A DNA stretch of 64,000 bases from Pseudomonadota bacterium (GTDB taxonomy: Bacteria; Pseudomonadota; Gammaproteobacteria; Steroidobacterales; Steroidobacteraceae), in the NCBI GenBank assembly GCA_021808195.1, contig JAKBCE010000019.1:7538-71537 (forward strand), read 5' to 3'. The position numbers were made by a program, and so were the translations under genes. Under the pieces are notes generated by a model, which saw nothing but the letters and a program-made list of their open reading frames with translations, was not told where the DNA came from and searched no databases. Below, piece after piece: positions 36,867 to 46,895 of the stretch (positions within the stretch are counted from its first letter, which is position 1; the number at the start of each line of letters is the position of its first letter).

Positions 36867-39800
36867 ATGGAAACTGTTCATCGCGTCGCCCCGGTACACC
36901 CGCAGCAGCTACGGCTCGAGTACGATCCGGCGCTGCCGATCAGCGCGCACCGCGAGCAGATCATCGCCGCGCTGGCCCGTCACCAGGCGATCGTGGTGTG
37001 CGGGGCAACCGGTTCGGGCAAATCCACGCAGTTACCCAAGTTCTGCCTCGAAGCTGCGCGGGGCACTTCCGGGCTGATCGGCCATACCCAGCCGCGACGC
37101 ATCGCCGCTCGCGCCTTGGCCTCGCGCCTCGCCGAGGAGCTCGGTACGAGCGTCGGTGCGGCGGTCGGCTACCAGGTGCGCTTCACCGATCGGACCGGGC
37201 CGCACTGCCGGGTCAAGCTCATGACCGACGGGATCCTGCTGAAGGAACTGGAGAGCGACCGGGAGCTGCGCCGCTACGACACGCTGATCATCGACGAGGC
37301 GCACGAGCGCAGTCTGAACATCGATCTGCTGCTCGGAGTGCTGCGCCAGTTGCTGGCGCGACGGCCGGAGCTGCGCCTGATCGTCACCTCGGCGACCATC
37401 GAACCGGCCCGCATCGCGGCGTTCTTTGGCGAGGCGCCGGTGATCGAGGTATCCGGGCGCAGCTATCCGGTCGAGGTGCGTTATCGGCCGCTCGCCGCCG
37501 AGGACGAGGATGCGGCGGAGCTCTCGCTGCCCGAGGGCGTTGTCGCGGCCGTGCGTGAGCTCGCCGGCGCCGGCCCGGAGGCCGACACACTGGTGTTCCT
37601 GCCCGGCGAGAAGCACATTCGGGAAGCCGCTGAGGCGCTCGCGCGTGCGCAGCTGCGTCTGACCGAGGTGCTGCCGCTCTTTGCCCGTCTGTCGAGCGCA
37701 GAACAGGCACGCATTTTCCAGCGTCACACGGGACGGCGGGTCATCTTGGCCACCAATGTCGCAGAGACGTCCCTCACCGTCCCCGGCATTCGCCACGTCA
37801 TCGACTCGGGTCTTGCGCGCATCAGCCGCTACAGCCCGCGCGCCAAGGTGCAGCGCCTGCATGTCGAGCCGATCTCGCAGGCGAGCGCCGAGCAGCGCAA
37901 GGGGCGCTGTGGCCGGGAAGCTCCGGGGATCTGCATCCGTCTGTACGCGGAGGCCGATTTTGCTGCCCGCGAGCCCTTTACCGCCCCTGAGGTGTTGCGC
38001 ACGAATCTCGCCAGCGTGATTCTGCGCATGGCGAGTCTCGAACTCGGCGAGCCGCAGGACTTCCCATTCCTTGATCCGCCGGATGCACGGCTGATCAATG
38101 ACGGCGTACGCTTGCTCGAGGAGCTGCAGGCGATGGATGGCGCCAGGGCAGTGACCGCCCTCGGGCGCAAAATTGCTGCGATTCCGCTTGATCCGCGTCT
38201 CGGTCGGATGCTGCTCGCGGCGGCCCGGCTCGGCTGCCTTGCCGAGATGCTCGTGATCGCGGCTTTCCTGGAAACCCAGGACCCGCGCGAACGGCCCGCA
38301 GATCTGCAGCAGCAGGCCGAGCAGAAGCACGCCCTGTTTGCCGATGCGCGTTCGGATTTCATCACCGTGCTCAATCTGTGGCGCGCCTACCTCGAGCAGA
38401 GCGCCGAGCGCTCGGGAAGTCAGCTGCGCAAGTGGTGCCGGGAGCATTTCCTGTCCTTCCTGCGCATGCGCGAATGGCAGGATCTGCACCAGCAGCTCGA
38501 GCGCAGTGCGCGCGAGCTCGCGCTGCGGCCGAACCAGATCCCCGCCGGCTACGCCGAGCTGCACCAGGCAATCCTCACCGGCTTCCTCGGCTCGATCGGC
38601 ACGCTCAACGAGCGCCGCGAATACGACGGTGCGCGCGGCATTCGCTTCGTGATCGCCCCGGGAACCCCGCTTGGTGCACGGCCGCCCAAGTGGGTGGTGG
38701 CGGCGAGCCTGCTCGAGACCACGCGGTTGTACGCGCGCATGGTGGCAGCCGTCGAGCCGGCCTGGATCGAACGGGCGGCGGCCCACCTGCTCAAGCGCAC
38801 CTACAGCGAACCGCATTGGGTCGAGCGGCGGGCCATGGTGGGCGCATTTGAGACCGTGACACTCTATGGTCTGGCGCTCGCGAGCCGCCGACGGGTCGAT
38901 TACGGCCGGGTCGCCCCCGCGCAGGCCCGTGACATCTTCATCACTGAGGCGCTGATCGATCCTGAGCACGGTCCGCCGCGCGCCGTGATCGAGGCGCCGT
39001 TTCTGCAGGCTAATCGTGCTCTGTGCGCCGAGCTGCGTGGGTTGGAGGCGAAGATCCGGCGCCGCGATATCCTTGCCACCGAGGCGCGGCAGCTCGATTT
39101 TTACCGCGAGCGCATTCCGCTTACGGTCAGCTCCGCAGGCAGCTTCCACCGCTGGTGGCGCCAGGTTGAACGCGGCGCGCCGCGGCTGCTGCACATGCGA
39201 CGGGAGGATGTGCTGCTGCGCGTGCCCGAGGAGATTGACGAGCAGCGCTTTCCGGATGCCCTGGCGATCGGCGGCAACCGCCTGCCGCTCAGCTATGCCT
39301 TTGAGCCTGGCGAGCGCGGCGATGGACTGACTCTGCACGTGCCGGACGTACTGTTCGAAAGTCTCGATGCTGACCGCCTTGCCTGGCTGGTGCCGGGTTG
39401 GCGTTTGGAGAAGGTGACCGCATTGCTGCGCGAGCTGCCGAAGAACCAGCGCAAGCAACTGGTCCCGGTGCCCGAGCACGCGCGTCAGGCACTCGAGGAG
39501 CTGGCCGTTGGGGAGACGCTCGATTACGAGGCGCTGCCGGGATTCTATGCCGCGTTGGCGCAGTGGGTTTCGCGGCGCACCGCTAGTGCGGTGAGCCCTG
39601 CGGATCTGGCCGCGCTGCAGCTGCCTGAGCACCTGCGGCTGAATGTGCGCGTGATCGATGCGAATGACGCCATTCTCGCCGAGGGCAGGGATCTCGCCGC
39701 GCTCAAACGTGCGCTGCGCGCGCGCCCTGTAGCGGACGCGTACACCCTGGCAGCCCGCCAGAGTACGCATCGGCAGTGGGACTTTGGCGATCTGCCCGAG

Positions 39801-40640
39801 ACCCGCCTCGTGCAACGCAATGGACTGCAACTGCAGATCTACCCGACGCTGCAGGATCTCGGCCAGGCCGTCACATCCATCGAGGCGCGCGATGCACTGA
39901 GCGCCGGGGTATTGCTGCGCGGCGCAGTCACGCGCCTGGCGCTGCTGGCGCTGCCGCAACAGACGCGCTACTGGAGCAGAAGGGTCGCCGAGGAACGCGA
40001 GCTGGTGCTCGCGAGCGGCGCATTGGGTCTGCAGCACCCCATTGCCGAGCTGACCGTGCAGCGCATTTTCGCCGAATGTTTCGCCGCGGCCGAGCAACCG
40101 GCGCCGCGCACACGATCGGCCTTCGAGCAGCGACTGCAGCAGGGGCGGGCAGAACTCGAAGCCACCGGTGAGCGCATCATCAACGTGCTGCGTGCGGTTT
40201 GTACTGAGTTGCGCCTGCTGCGCAGCGCACTCGGTCCGCTGCGCAGCAGCGCCGGGCCCGCGGTCTGTGATATCGATGCGCAACTTGCCGAACTGCTGCC
40301 GCCGCAATTCATTACCGCCACCCCCAATCCGTGGTTTGCGCATTTGCCCCGCTATCTGCGCGCCGCGCTGCGCCGTGCGAACCGTCTGCCCGCGGACGCA
40401 CGCCGTGACGCGCAGCTTGCTGCGCGGGTTGCGCCGTTTGTGATCGCGTGGCGCGATTTGCTGCGCGCACAGCACGGTGAGACGCAGCGCCCGCAGCTCG
40501 AGCTGCTGCGCTGGATGATCGAGGAGTTGCGCGTATCGCTCTTCGCGCAGGAACTACGTACTGCTGTGACGGTGTCTGAGCGGCGCCTCACCGAGCAGCT
40601 CGAGCGGGCCCGAGCCGAAGCGCGTGCCCAAGCTGTCTAG
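36867..40640 (+). CDS. hrpA: ATP-dependent RNA helicase HrpA
   Basis: HrpA is a DEAH-box RNA helicase that acts on stalled ribosomes and mRNA. The 1,257 residues contain 'GATGSGKSTQLPKFC' (Walker A), 'IIDEAHERSLNIDLLLG' (DEAH), 'LIVTSATIEPARIAAFF' (motif III), 'ILATNVAETSLTVPGIRHVIDSG' and 'QRKGRCGREAPGICIRLY' (motif VI), then the HA2/OB region and the long DUF3418 C-terminal domain specific to HrpA. Length is close to E. coli HrpA (1,300). It stands alone between hpd and a glycosyltransferase. Confidence 0.97.
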   Translation: METVHRVAPVHPQQLRLEYDPALPISAHREQIIAALARHQAIVVCGATGSGKSTQLPKFCLEAARGTSGLIGHTQPRRIAARALASRLAEELGTSVGAAVGYQVRFTDRTGPHCRVKLMTDGILLKELESDRELRRYDTLIIDEAHERSLNIDLLLGVLRQLLARRPELRLIVTSATIEPARIAAFFGEAPVIEVSGRSYPVEVRYRPLAAEDEDAAELSLPEGVVAAVRELAGAGPEADTLVFLPGEKHIREAAEALARAQLRLTEVLPLFARLSSAEQARIFQRHTGRRVILATNVAETSLTVPGIRHVIDSGLARISRYSPRAKVQRLHVEPISQASAEQRKGRCGREAPGICIRLYAEADFAAREPFTAPEVLRTNLASVILRMASLELGEPQDFPFLDPPDARLINDGVRLLEELQAMDGARAVTALGRKIAAIPLDPRLGRMLLAAARLGCLAEMLVIAAFLETQDPRERPADLQQQAEQKHALFADARSDFITVLNLWRAYLEQSAERSGSQLRKWCREHFLSFLRMREWQDLHQQLERSARELALRPNQIPAGYAELHQAILTGFLGSIGTLNERREYDGARGIRFVIAPGTPLGARPPKWVVAASLLETTRLYARMVAAVEPAWIERAAAHLLKRTYSEPHWVERRAMVGAFETVTLYGLALASRRRVDYGRVAPAQARDIFITEALIDPEHGPPRAVIEAPFLQANRALCAELRGLEAKIRRRDILATEARQLDFYRERIPLTVSSAGSFHRWWRQVERGAPRLLHMRREDVLLRVPEEIDEQRFPDALAIGGNRLPLSYAFEPGERGDGLTLHVPDVLFESLDADRLAWLVPGWRLEKVTALLRELPKNQRKQLVPVPEHARQALEELAVGETLDYEALPGFYAALAQWVSRRTASAVSPADLAALQLPEHLRLNVRVIDANDAILAEGRDLAALKRALRARPVADAYTLAARQSTHRQWDFGDLPETRLVQRNGLQLQIYPTLQDLGQAVTSIEARDALSAGVLLRGAVTRLALLALPQQTRYWSRRVAEERELVLASGALGLQHPIAELTVQRIFAECFAAAEQPAPRTRSAFEQRLQQGRAELEATGERIINVLRAVCTELRLLRSALGPLRSSAGPAVCDIDAQLAELLPPQFITATPNPWFAHLPRYLRAALRRANRLPADARRDAQLAARVAPFVIAWRDLLRAQHGETQRPQLELLRWMIEELRVSLFAQELRTAVTVSERRLTEQLERARAEARAQAV

Positions 40641-40799
40641 TGTCTGTCGACGCTCGGACGCCGACCATCATACGTAGAGTTGGCAATGGCTTTTTTCCCC
40701 TTGGCGAACATCCTATGACACGGGTCTGCGGGATTGTTGACACACGGTGGCGCCGATCGCGGCGTGCCGGTCCACCACTGCCTTGCGGAAGATCGCGTC

Positions 40800-42161
40800 A
40801 TGTCAGAGTCCGAAGCGACGTTCGCCATGCCTGGTCGGGCCGCCGTGGCGCCGCGCGGCGAGCCGGGCAATTCCTGGGTGCTCAGCGTCTATGCGCTGAT
40901 CTGCGCCGGCCTGCTGCTGATCGCCCTGTACCAGTTTGGGGTTATAACCCCCCGCGTGCTCGCCGCGGTCGCCGCGCGCGGTAGCATCCGCTCGGTTGCT
41001 TACCTGTCGATCGTCTGGATCGTGCTGGGATTCGTGCTGGCTGTCGTGCGCACGGTGTTGTGGATCGCCTACCGCCCTGCGCCGCCCGCCACGCATGACG
41101 CAGCACCGACGCTCACCGTGATCATTCCTGCCTACAACGAAGGAGCCATGGTGCTGCAGTCGATCGAGTCCGTGACGCGCGCCGACTACCCGCGCGAGCG
41201 GCTGGAGATCTTGGTAATCGACGATGGCAGCCGCGATGACACCTGGCGTTATATTCTGCAGGCTGCCGAGCGCCACCCGGGACTGGTTACCGCATTGCGT
41301 CAGGAGCGCAACATGGGCAAGCGCGAGGCGCTCGCGCTCGGTTTCGCGCGCGCGCGCGGCTCGGTGCTGGTCACCATCGACTCCGACAGCGTGATCGAGC
41401 GCGGCGCGTTGCTGGCTATTGCCGGTCCCTTTCGTGATGCCCGGGTAGGCGCGGTCGGCGGCAAGGTGATGGTGTACAATCGGGCGCGCGGGCTCATTCC
41501 CCGCATGCTGCACGTGCGATTCATCCTCTCGTTCGACATGCAGCGGGCAGCCGAGTCGGTGTACCGCAACGTCTACTGCTGTCCGGGGGCGCTCACGGCG
41601 CTGCGTACCGAGGCGGTGCGCAGAGTCCTCGAGCGCTGGCGCAATCAGCGCTTCCTGGGCAGCCATTGCACCTTCGGCGAGGATCGGGCGATGACGAATT
41701 TCCTGCTGGACTGCGGTTATGATGCGCTCTATCAGCGCACTGCGGTCGTACACACCGTCGTGCCGCACGCCTATGACAAGCTGTGCAAGATGTTCCTTCG
41801 CTGGGATCGCTCGTATGTCCGGGAGGAACTGCGCTTTGCGCGGATCGTGTGGAAGCGACCCTGGCCGACGCGCATCCTGGCCTCATTCGACCGCTTCGTC
41901 ACCAACGCCAGCTACCCGATCTCATACTCCGGGCTCGTCCTGCTGCCGCTGGTGCTTGCGCACGATCCGGGCATCGCCGGCTCGCTGCTGCTCGCGATGG
42001 GCGGGGTGTCGTTGTTCAATGTGCTCTATTATCTGCGCAGCGAACGGTCGATGAATTTCATCTACGGAGTTCTGTACGCGTACTTCTACTCATTCGCGCT
42101 GTTCTGGATCTTCCCGTACGCACTGGCCACGGTGCGATCGCGCGGCTGGCTGACGCGTTGA
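40800..42161 (+). CDS. membrane-bound processive GT2 glycosyltransferase (NodC/HAS-like)
   Basis: The 453-residue protein has two N-terminal membrane helices, then a GT2 catalytic domain with 'LTVIIPAYNEGAMVLQSIESV', 'EILVIDDGSRDDTW', 'VTIDSDSVIERGAL' (DxD-like) and 'GEDRAMTNFLLDCGY' (base Asp), followed by 'MFLRWDRSYVREE', the equivalent of the Q/RxxRW processivity motif of hyaluronan and chitin-oligomer synthases, and about four C-terminal helices. It probably makes or extends a polysaccharide at the inner membrane. No other polysaccharide genes adjoin, so substrate and product are unknown. ATG 40800 has 'GGAAG' upstream. Confidence 0.88.
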   Translation: MSESEATFAMPGRAAVAPRGEPGNSWVLSVYALICAGLLLIALYQFGVITPRVLAAVAARGSIRSVAYLSIVWIVLGFVLAVVRTVLWIAYRPAPPATHDAAPTLTVIIPAYNEGAMVLQSIESVTRADYPRERLEILVIDDGSRDDTWRYILQAAERHPGLVTALRQERNMGKREALALGFARARGSVLVTIDSDSVIERGALLAIAGPFRDARVGAVGGKVMVYNRARGLIPRMLHVRFILSFDMQRAAESVYRNVYCCPGALTALRTEAVRRVLERWRNQRFLGSHCTFGEDRAMTNFLLDCGYDALYQRTAVVHTVVPHAYDKLCKMFLRWDRSYVREELRFARIVWKRPWPTRILASFDRFVTNASYPISYSGLVLLPLVLAHDPGIAGSLLLAMGGVSLFNVLYYLRSERSMNFIYGVLYAYFYSFALFWIFPYALATVRSRGWLTR

Positions 42162-42177
42162 TGAGCGATTTGCCTGC

Positions 42178-43293
42178 TCAGGGCAGGTGTTCGCGTGCGA
42201 GGTACTCGGCGCTCTGCATCTCGATCAAACGACTTGCGGTGCGCTCGAATTCGAACCGCAGCCGCTCCCCGCGGTACAGTTGTGCCGGGGCGGCGCTGGC
42301 GGATACCACCAGCTTCACGTTGCGATCGTAGAGCTCATCGACCAGGGCGATGAACCGCCGGGTCTCATCGTGTCGGGTCTCATCCAGCTCGGGCACGGTG
42401 GAGACCACCACCGCGGCGTAGAGACGCGCGAGCTCGATGTAGTCCTCCTGACTGCGCGGCCCGGCGCACAACGCCTGGAAATCGAACCATACTGCGCTGT
42501 CGCTCTGGCGCACTACTGGAATGCGGCGCTCGTTGATCTGCAGAGCGTCGCCGCTCCAGTGCGCGTGCTGCGACAGCTCGGCGAACAGCGCACCGAGCCG
42601 CGCCGGGGTGTCGTCCCAGTTGGTCAGCAGGTAGATCCCGGCCTGAGTCAGCTGGCGCAGCCGGTAGTCACTGCCGCCGTCGACGGACACGACTTCGGTG
42701 TGTCGCTCGAGCAAGGCGATTGCCGGCAGGAAGCGTTGCCGCTGCAGACCATCTCGGTACAACCCTTGCGGTGGGGTATTGGAAGTCGCCACCAGGGTCA
42801 CGCCGCGGCGGAACAAAGCGTCGAACAGCGTGCCGAGAATCATTGCATCGGCGATGTCGGCGACGAACAACTCATCAAAGCACAGCACGCGTGTATCGGC
42901 GGCGATGCGCTCGGCTACGGTTTCGAGCGGCGAGTCGTGAGTGCCGAGTCGTTTCAGTTCCGCGTGCACGTCATGCATAAAGCGATGAAAGTGCCGGCGG
43001 CGGCGCTCGGGAAACGGCAAGCTATGGTAAAACAGGTCCATCAGCCAGGTCTTTCCCCGTCCGACCGGTCCCCACAGGTAAACCCCGCGCAGCGCTTGCG
43101 CTGGGTGGTGCGTGAACCGCTGCAGCACCCGCCGGGTGAGCGATTGTTCGGCCGCCCTGGCGGCAAGCAGGCGTGTGCGCAGGTCCTCCAGTCGGGCCAG
43201 CACTTCGAGCTGCGCCGGATCGGGTCGGTAGCCGCGCTCGTGCAGCGTCTGCGTGTAGATCTCGCGCAGCGTGTGCGCGGGCGGATCATCCAT
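42178..43293 (-). CDS. zapE: cell division ATPase ZapE (AFG1-like)
   Basis: ZapE is an AAA-type ATPase that acts on the FtsZ ring in E. coli. The 371-residue protein has Walker A 'LWGPVGRGKTWLMDLFY', the family-specific 'RRRRHFHRFMHDVHAEL', Walker B 'VLCFDELFVADIADAMILG' and sensor region 'TLVATSNTPPQGLYRDGLQRQRF'. The length matches the bacterial AFG1 family (about 375). It lies 15 bp after the acetoacetate-CoA ligase on the same strand and may be co-transcribed with the acyl-CoA cluster, though unrelated in function. Confidence 0.95.
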   Translation of the reverse strand: MDDPPAHTLREIYTQTLHERGYRPDPAQLEVLARLEDLRTRLLAARAAEQSLTRRVLQRFTHHPAQALRGVYLWGPVGRGKTWLMDLFYHSLPFPERRRRHFHRFMHDVHAELKRLGTHDSPLETVAERIAADTRVLCFDELFVADIADAMILGTLFDALFRRGVTLVATSNTPPQGLYRDGLQRQRFLPAIALLERHTEVVSVDGGSDYRLRQLTQAGIYLLTNWDDTPARLGALFAELSQHAHWSGDALQINERRIPVVRQSDSAVWFDFQALCAGPRSQEDYIELARLYAAVVVSTVPELDETRHDETRRFIALVDELYDRNVKLVVSASAAPAQLYRGERLRFEFERTASRLIEMQSAEYLAREHLP

Positions 43294-43308
43294 GTCGGGT
43301 GGACCGCT

Positions 43309-45264
43309 TCAGCCGGCAAGCTCCGGCAGGTCGCGGAAATGATCCAGCGCCTGGGGGTTGGCGAGCGCGTCGATGTTCTTTACCGGCTGGCCGTGAATCA
43401 CGTGGCGCACGGCCAACTCGGTCAGTTTGCCGGAGCGGGTCCGTGGAATGTCTGCTACGGCAATGATCTTCGCCGGTACGTGCCGTGGCGTCGTGCTGGT
43501 GCGGATCGTCATGCGGATGCGGTCCTTAAGCGCCTTATCGAGCGCGATGCCTGCCTGCAGGCGCACGAACAGAATCACGCGCACATCGCCGTTCCACTCC
43601 TGGCCAACCGCAATCGACTCGATAACCTCGGGCAGACTCTCGACTGCCGAGTAGATCTCGGCCGTGCCGATGCGAACCCCCCCGGGGTTGAGTACCGCAT
43701 CGGATCGCCCGTAGATGACTATACCGTCGTGAGCGGTGAGTTCGGCATAGTCGCCGTGATGCCACACGCCCGGGAAGCGATCAAAATAGGCAGCGTGGTA
43801 CTTGCTGCCATCCGGATCATTCCAGAAGGCCACTGGCATGGAGGGAAACGGTGCGGTGCACACCAACTCGCCACGCTCACCCCGGACGGACTGGCCAGTA
43901 TCATCGAAGATCTCCACCCGCATGCCAAGTCCGCGGCACTGCAGTTCGCCGCGGTGCACTGGCAGCGTTGGACAGCCGAGCGCGAAACACGACACGATGT
44001 CGGTGCCGCCGGAAATCGAGGCCAGATGCACATCGGACTTGATCGCGCGGTACACGAAGTCAAAGCCCTCGGGCAGCAACGGCGAGCCGGTCGAGAGAAT
44101 GCAGCGCAGCGCGCCAAGATCGACCTCGCGGGCCGGGGTGTAACCGTTCTTCTCCAGCGCCGAGAGATACTTCGCGCTGGTGCCGAATACCGTGATTCGC
44201 TCGCGATCGGCCAGGCGCCAGAGCACCCCGGGATCGGGATGGAAGGGGTTGCCGTCGTAGAGAATGAGCGTTGCGCCGGTGGCGAGCACGCTCGCCAGCC
44301 AGTTCCACATCATCCAACCGCAAGTCGTGTAGTAAAAGACCCGGTCGGTGCGCTTGATGTCGGTGTGCAGCAGGTGCTCCTTCTGGTGCTGCAACAGCGT
44401 GCCGCCGGCCCCATGCACGATGCACTTGGGTACGCCGGTCGTGCCCGATGAGAATAGGATATAGAGCGGATGATTGAACGGCAGCGGCACGCAGCGTAGT
44501 GCCGCGCCACGGGTGCCGAAGTCCTGCCAGTGCGTGGCCCGCGCGGCGGCCGCCCCCAGGCCCTCGAGGGCGGGCCGTTCACTGATGTAGGGGATGATCA
44601 CGATGCGCTCGACGCTCGGAATCTGTGCGGCGAGCGCACCGATCGTGGTCAGCGACTCGAGTGTTTTGCCGGTGTAGAGATAGCCATCGGCCGTGAACAG
44701 TACCTTCGGGGCAATCTGGCCGAAGCGATCGAGCACGCCGTGTACCCCAAAATCCGGTGAGCACGACGACCAGATGGCCCCGAGGCTCGCCGTGGCGAGC
44801 ATCGCGATCAGTGTTTGCGGCAGATTCGGCAGGTATCCGGCGACCCGGTCGCCCGGGCCGACTCCGACGTCCCGCAGTCCCGCTGCGATCCGCGCCACCT
44901 CATCGTACAGCTGTCGGTAGGTCAGGCGCTGGTCGCTACCGCGTTCGTTGCTGAACGCGACAGCCAGGTGCTCGTCGCGGAACCGCAGCAGGTTGTCGGC
45001 GAAGTTGAGCGTGGCGGTGGGGAAGAAGCGCGCGCCCGGCATGCGCTCGGGATGCTCGATCGGGGCGCTCTTGCCCCAGTCGGCGCGCACGGCCGCGAAG
45101 TGTGCGAGTTCACTCCAGAACAACGCCGGCTCGGCGATCGACCAGGCATAGAGCTGCGCGTAGCCCTCGAGGCTCAGGCCGAGTCTGGCGTTGATGCAGC
45201 CGATGAAGCGGGTGAGATTGGAGGCGGCCACGCGCTGCGCGGAGGGTTGCCAGATCGATTCCAT
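43309..45264 (-). CDS. aacS: acetoacetate-CoA ligase
   Basis: The enzyme activates acetoacetate to acetoacetyl-CoA with ATP. The 651 residues belong to the acetyl-CoA-synthetase-like AMP-forming ligases, with 'ILFSSGTTGVPKCIVHGAGG' (P-loop), 'FYYTTCGWMMWNWL', 'YGRSDAVLNPGGVRIGTAEIY' and the C-terminal catalytic Lys in 'IPRTRSGKLTELAVR'. The N-terminal 'FWSELAHFAAVRADW' and the 'HGAGGTLLQHQKEHLLH' stretch are typical of acetoacetyl-CoA synthetase in particular. It is in the cluster thiolase, SDR, ETF-QO, aacS. The thiolase could then split its product to two acetyl-CoA. Confidence 0.93.
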   Translation of the reverse strand: MESIWQPSAQRVAASNLTRFIGCINARLGLSLEGYAQLYAWSIAEPALFWSELAHFAAVRADWGKSAPIEHPERMPGARFFPTATLNFADNLLRFRDEHLAVAFSNERGSDQRLTYRQLYDEVARIAAGLRDVGVGPGDRVAGYLPNLPQTLIAMLATASLGAIWSSCSPDFGVHGVLDRFGQIAPKVLFTADGYLYTGKTLESLTTIGALAAQIPSVERIVIIPYISERPALEGLGAAAARATHWQDFGTRGAALRCVPLPFNHPLYILFSSGTTGVPKCIVHGAGGTLLQHQKEHLLHTDIKRTDRVFYYTTCGWMMWNWLASVLATGATLILYDGNPFHPDPGVLWRLADRERITVFGTSAKYLSALEKNGYTPAREVDLGALRCILSTGSPLLPEGFDFVYRAIKSDVHLASISGGTDIVSCFALGCPTLPVHRGELQCRGLGMRVEIFDDTGQSVRGERGELVCTAPFPSMPVAFWNDPDGSKYHAAYFDRFPGVWHHGDYAELTAHDGIVIYGRSDAVLNPGGVRIGTAEIYSAVESLPEVIESIAVGQEWNGDVRVILFVRLQAGIALDKALKDRIRMTIRTSTTPRHVPAKIIAVADIPRTRSGKLTELAVRHVIHGQPVKNIDALANPQALDHFRDLPELAG

Positions 45265-45272
45265 TGGCGGCG

Positions 45273-46895
45273 CTACAACGACTGATAGTTCGGTCCGGAG
45301 CCGCCTTCGGGCGGCGTCCAGTCTATGATCCCGTAGGGGTCCTTGATGTCACAGGTCTTGCAGTGCACGCAGTTGGCCGCATTGATCTGCAGTCGCCATG
45401 CGCCCTGGTCCTGCACCATTTCGTATACGCTCGCCGGGCAGAAGCGCTGGCATGGATTGCCGAATTCGCTCGTACAGCGGTCGGTGCAGATGCTCGTGTC
45501 GCGTACTTTCAGGTGTGCCGGTTGATGTTCGTCGTGATTGGTTGCGGCGAAGAACACTGATGAGAGCCGGTCGCGCGGCGGCAGCGTGCGCTCGACCCAG
45601 TGGCGCTGCGGGGAGTTGTACGCATCGAGCTGACGCAGGCGTTCGTGATCGGCCTGCTTGTGCCTGAGCGTCCAGGGAGTGCGGCCGCGGGTGAGGGATT
45701 CCAGGCCCGCGTTAGCCAGGCCGAACCACAGGCCGCGCTTGAATCCCGGTTTGAAATTGCGCACCGCGCGCAATTCCTGGCCGCCCGGGGAGGCCCGCCA
45801 GCGTGCGTCCCAGCCGCTCGGCGCGCCGGTTTCGGCGAGGTGTTCGGCGGCGAGCATCCCCGAACGGATCGCCTGGTGCACGCCCTTGATCTTCGGCACG
45901 TTGACCCCGCCAGCGGCATCGCCGATCAACAGAGCGCCCGGCATCTCCAGGCGCGGAATGCACTGCCAGCCACCCGCGGCGATCGTGCGCGCGCCGGCGG
46001 CGAGGATCTCTCCACCCTCGAGCAGCGGTTTGACGCTCGGGTGGTGCTTGAACTGTTGAAAAGCTTCGAATGGCGAGAAGCGCGGATCCTGATAATCGAG
46101 GCCAACCACGTAGCCCACATAGGCACGATCGTCGCTCAGGTGGTAGATGAAGCTGCCGCCGTAAGTGCCGCTGTCGAGCGGCCAGCCGACGCTGTGTTGG
46201 ATCAGACCGGGTTGCACGCGTCCGGCGGGTAACTGCCACAGTTCCTTCATGCCAAGACCATAGGTTTGCGGCGCGCTGTCCGCATCGAGCTCGAAGCGCC
46301 GGATCAGCTGCTTGGCGAGACTGCCACGGGCGCCTTCGGCCACGATGGTCGTGGTGGCATGGATTTCCGCGCCCGGCGTGTAGTTCGGGCCGGGCTCGCC
46401 CGCCTTATCCAGGCCGACATCGCCAAGGCGCACGCCGCGCACAGTGCCGTCGGCTCCCAGTACCGGCTCAGCTGCGGCAAAGCCGGGGAAGATATCGATT
46501 CCCAGGCCCTCCGCCTTCTGCGCGAGCCATGCGGCCAGCAGTCCGAGCGACATGATGAAATTCCCGCTGTTGTGCAATTGCGGCGGCAGCGGCAGGCGGG
46601 TTCTGCCCTTGCGCGTGAGCAGATACATCTCGTCCTGCGTCGCCGGCACGCAGATCGCCGGGGGCGACTGGCGCCACTCCGGCGCCAGCGCATCGAGCGG
46701 CCCCGGCTCGATCACCGCGCCGGACAGGGCGTGTGCGCCGACCGCGGCTGCTTTCTCGAGCAGGCAGATATTAAGCTCAGGCTTGAGCTGCTTCAGCCGG
46801 ATCGCGCAGGCGAGTCCGGCTGGACCGGCGCCGACGATCGCGACGTCATATTCCATGACATCGCGTTCAACTTGGAGGGAGGAGTCGGTATTCAT
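45273..46895 (-). CDS. electron transfer flavoprotein-ubiquinone oxidoreductase
   Basis: ETF-QO takes electrons from acyl-CoA dehydrogenases via ETF and passes them to ubiquinone at the membrane. The 540-residue protein (ATG 46895, overlapping the SDR stop in ATGA) has the FAD motif 'VAIVGAGPAGLACAIRL', 'GAHALSGAVIEP', 'HSVGWPLDSGTYGGSFIYHL', a second FAD region 'GALLIGDAAGGVNVPKIKGVH' and a C-terminal 4Fe-4S domain with cysteines in 'NPCQRFCPASVYE' and 'NAANCVHCKTCDIKDP'. Its position in an acyl-CoA gene cluster fits. ETF subunit genes are not in the window. Confidence 0.96.
   Translation of the reverse strand: MNTDSSLQVERDVMEYDVAIVGAGPAGLACAIRLKQLKPELNICLLEKAAAVGAHALSGAVIEPGPLDALAPEWRQSPPAICVPATQDEMYLLTRKGRTRLPLPPQLHNSGNFIMSLGLLAAWLAQKAEGLGIDIFPGFAAAEPVLGADGTVRGVRLGDVGLDKAGEPGPNYTPGAEIHATTTIVAEGARGSLAKQLIRRFELDADSAPQTYGLGMKELWQLPAGRVQPGLIQHSVGWPLDSGTYGGSFIYHLSDDRAYVGYVVGLDYQDPRFSPFEAFQQFKHHPSVKPLLEGGEILAAGARTIAAGGWQCIPRLEMPGALLIGDAAGGVNVPKIKGVHQAIRSGMLAAEHLAETGAPSGWDARWRASPGGQELRAVRNFKPGFKRGLWFGLANAGLESLTRGRTPWTLRHKQADHERLRQLDAYNSPQRHWVERTLPPRDRLSSVFFAATNHDEHQPAHLKVRDTSICTDRCTSEFGNPCQRFCPASVYEMVQDQGAWRLQINAANCVHCKTCDIKDPYGIIDWTPPEGGSGPNYQSL

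Noticed and set aside
37032..40475. 1,147-codon open frame antisense to hrpA
   Set aside because: Mirror of a well-recognised helicase gene. The product is Arg/Gln/His-rich with no domain pattern.
42187..44451. 754-codon open frame on the plus strand
   Set aside because: Covers zapE and part of aacS on the opposite strand, both with intact motifs; a GC shadow.
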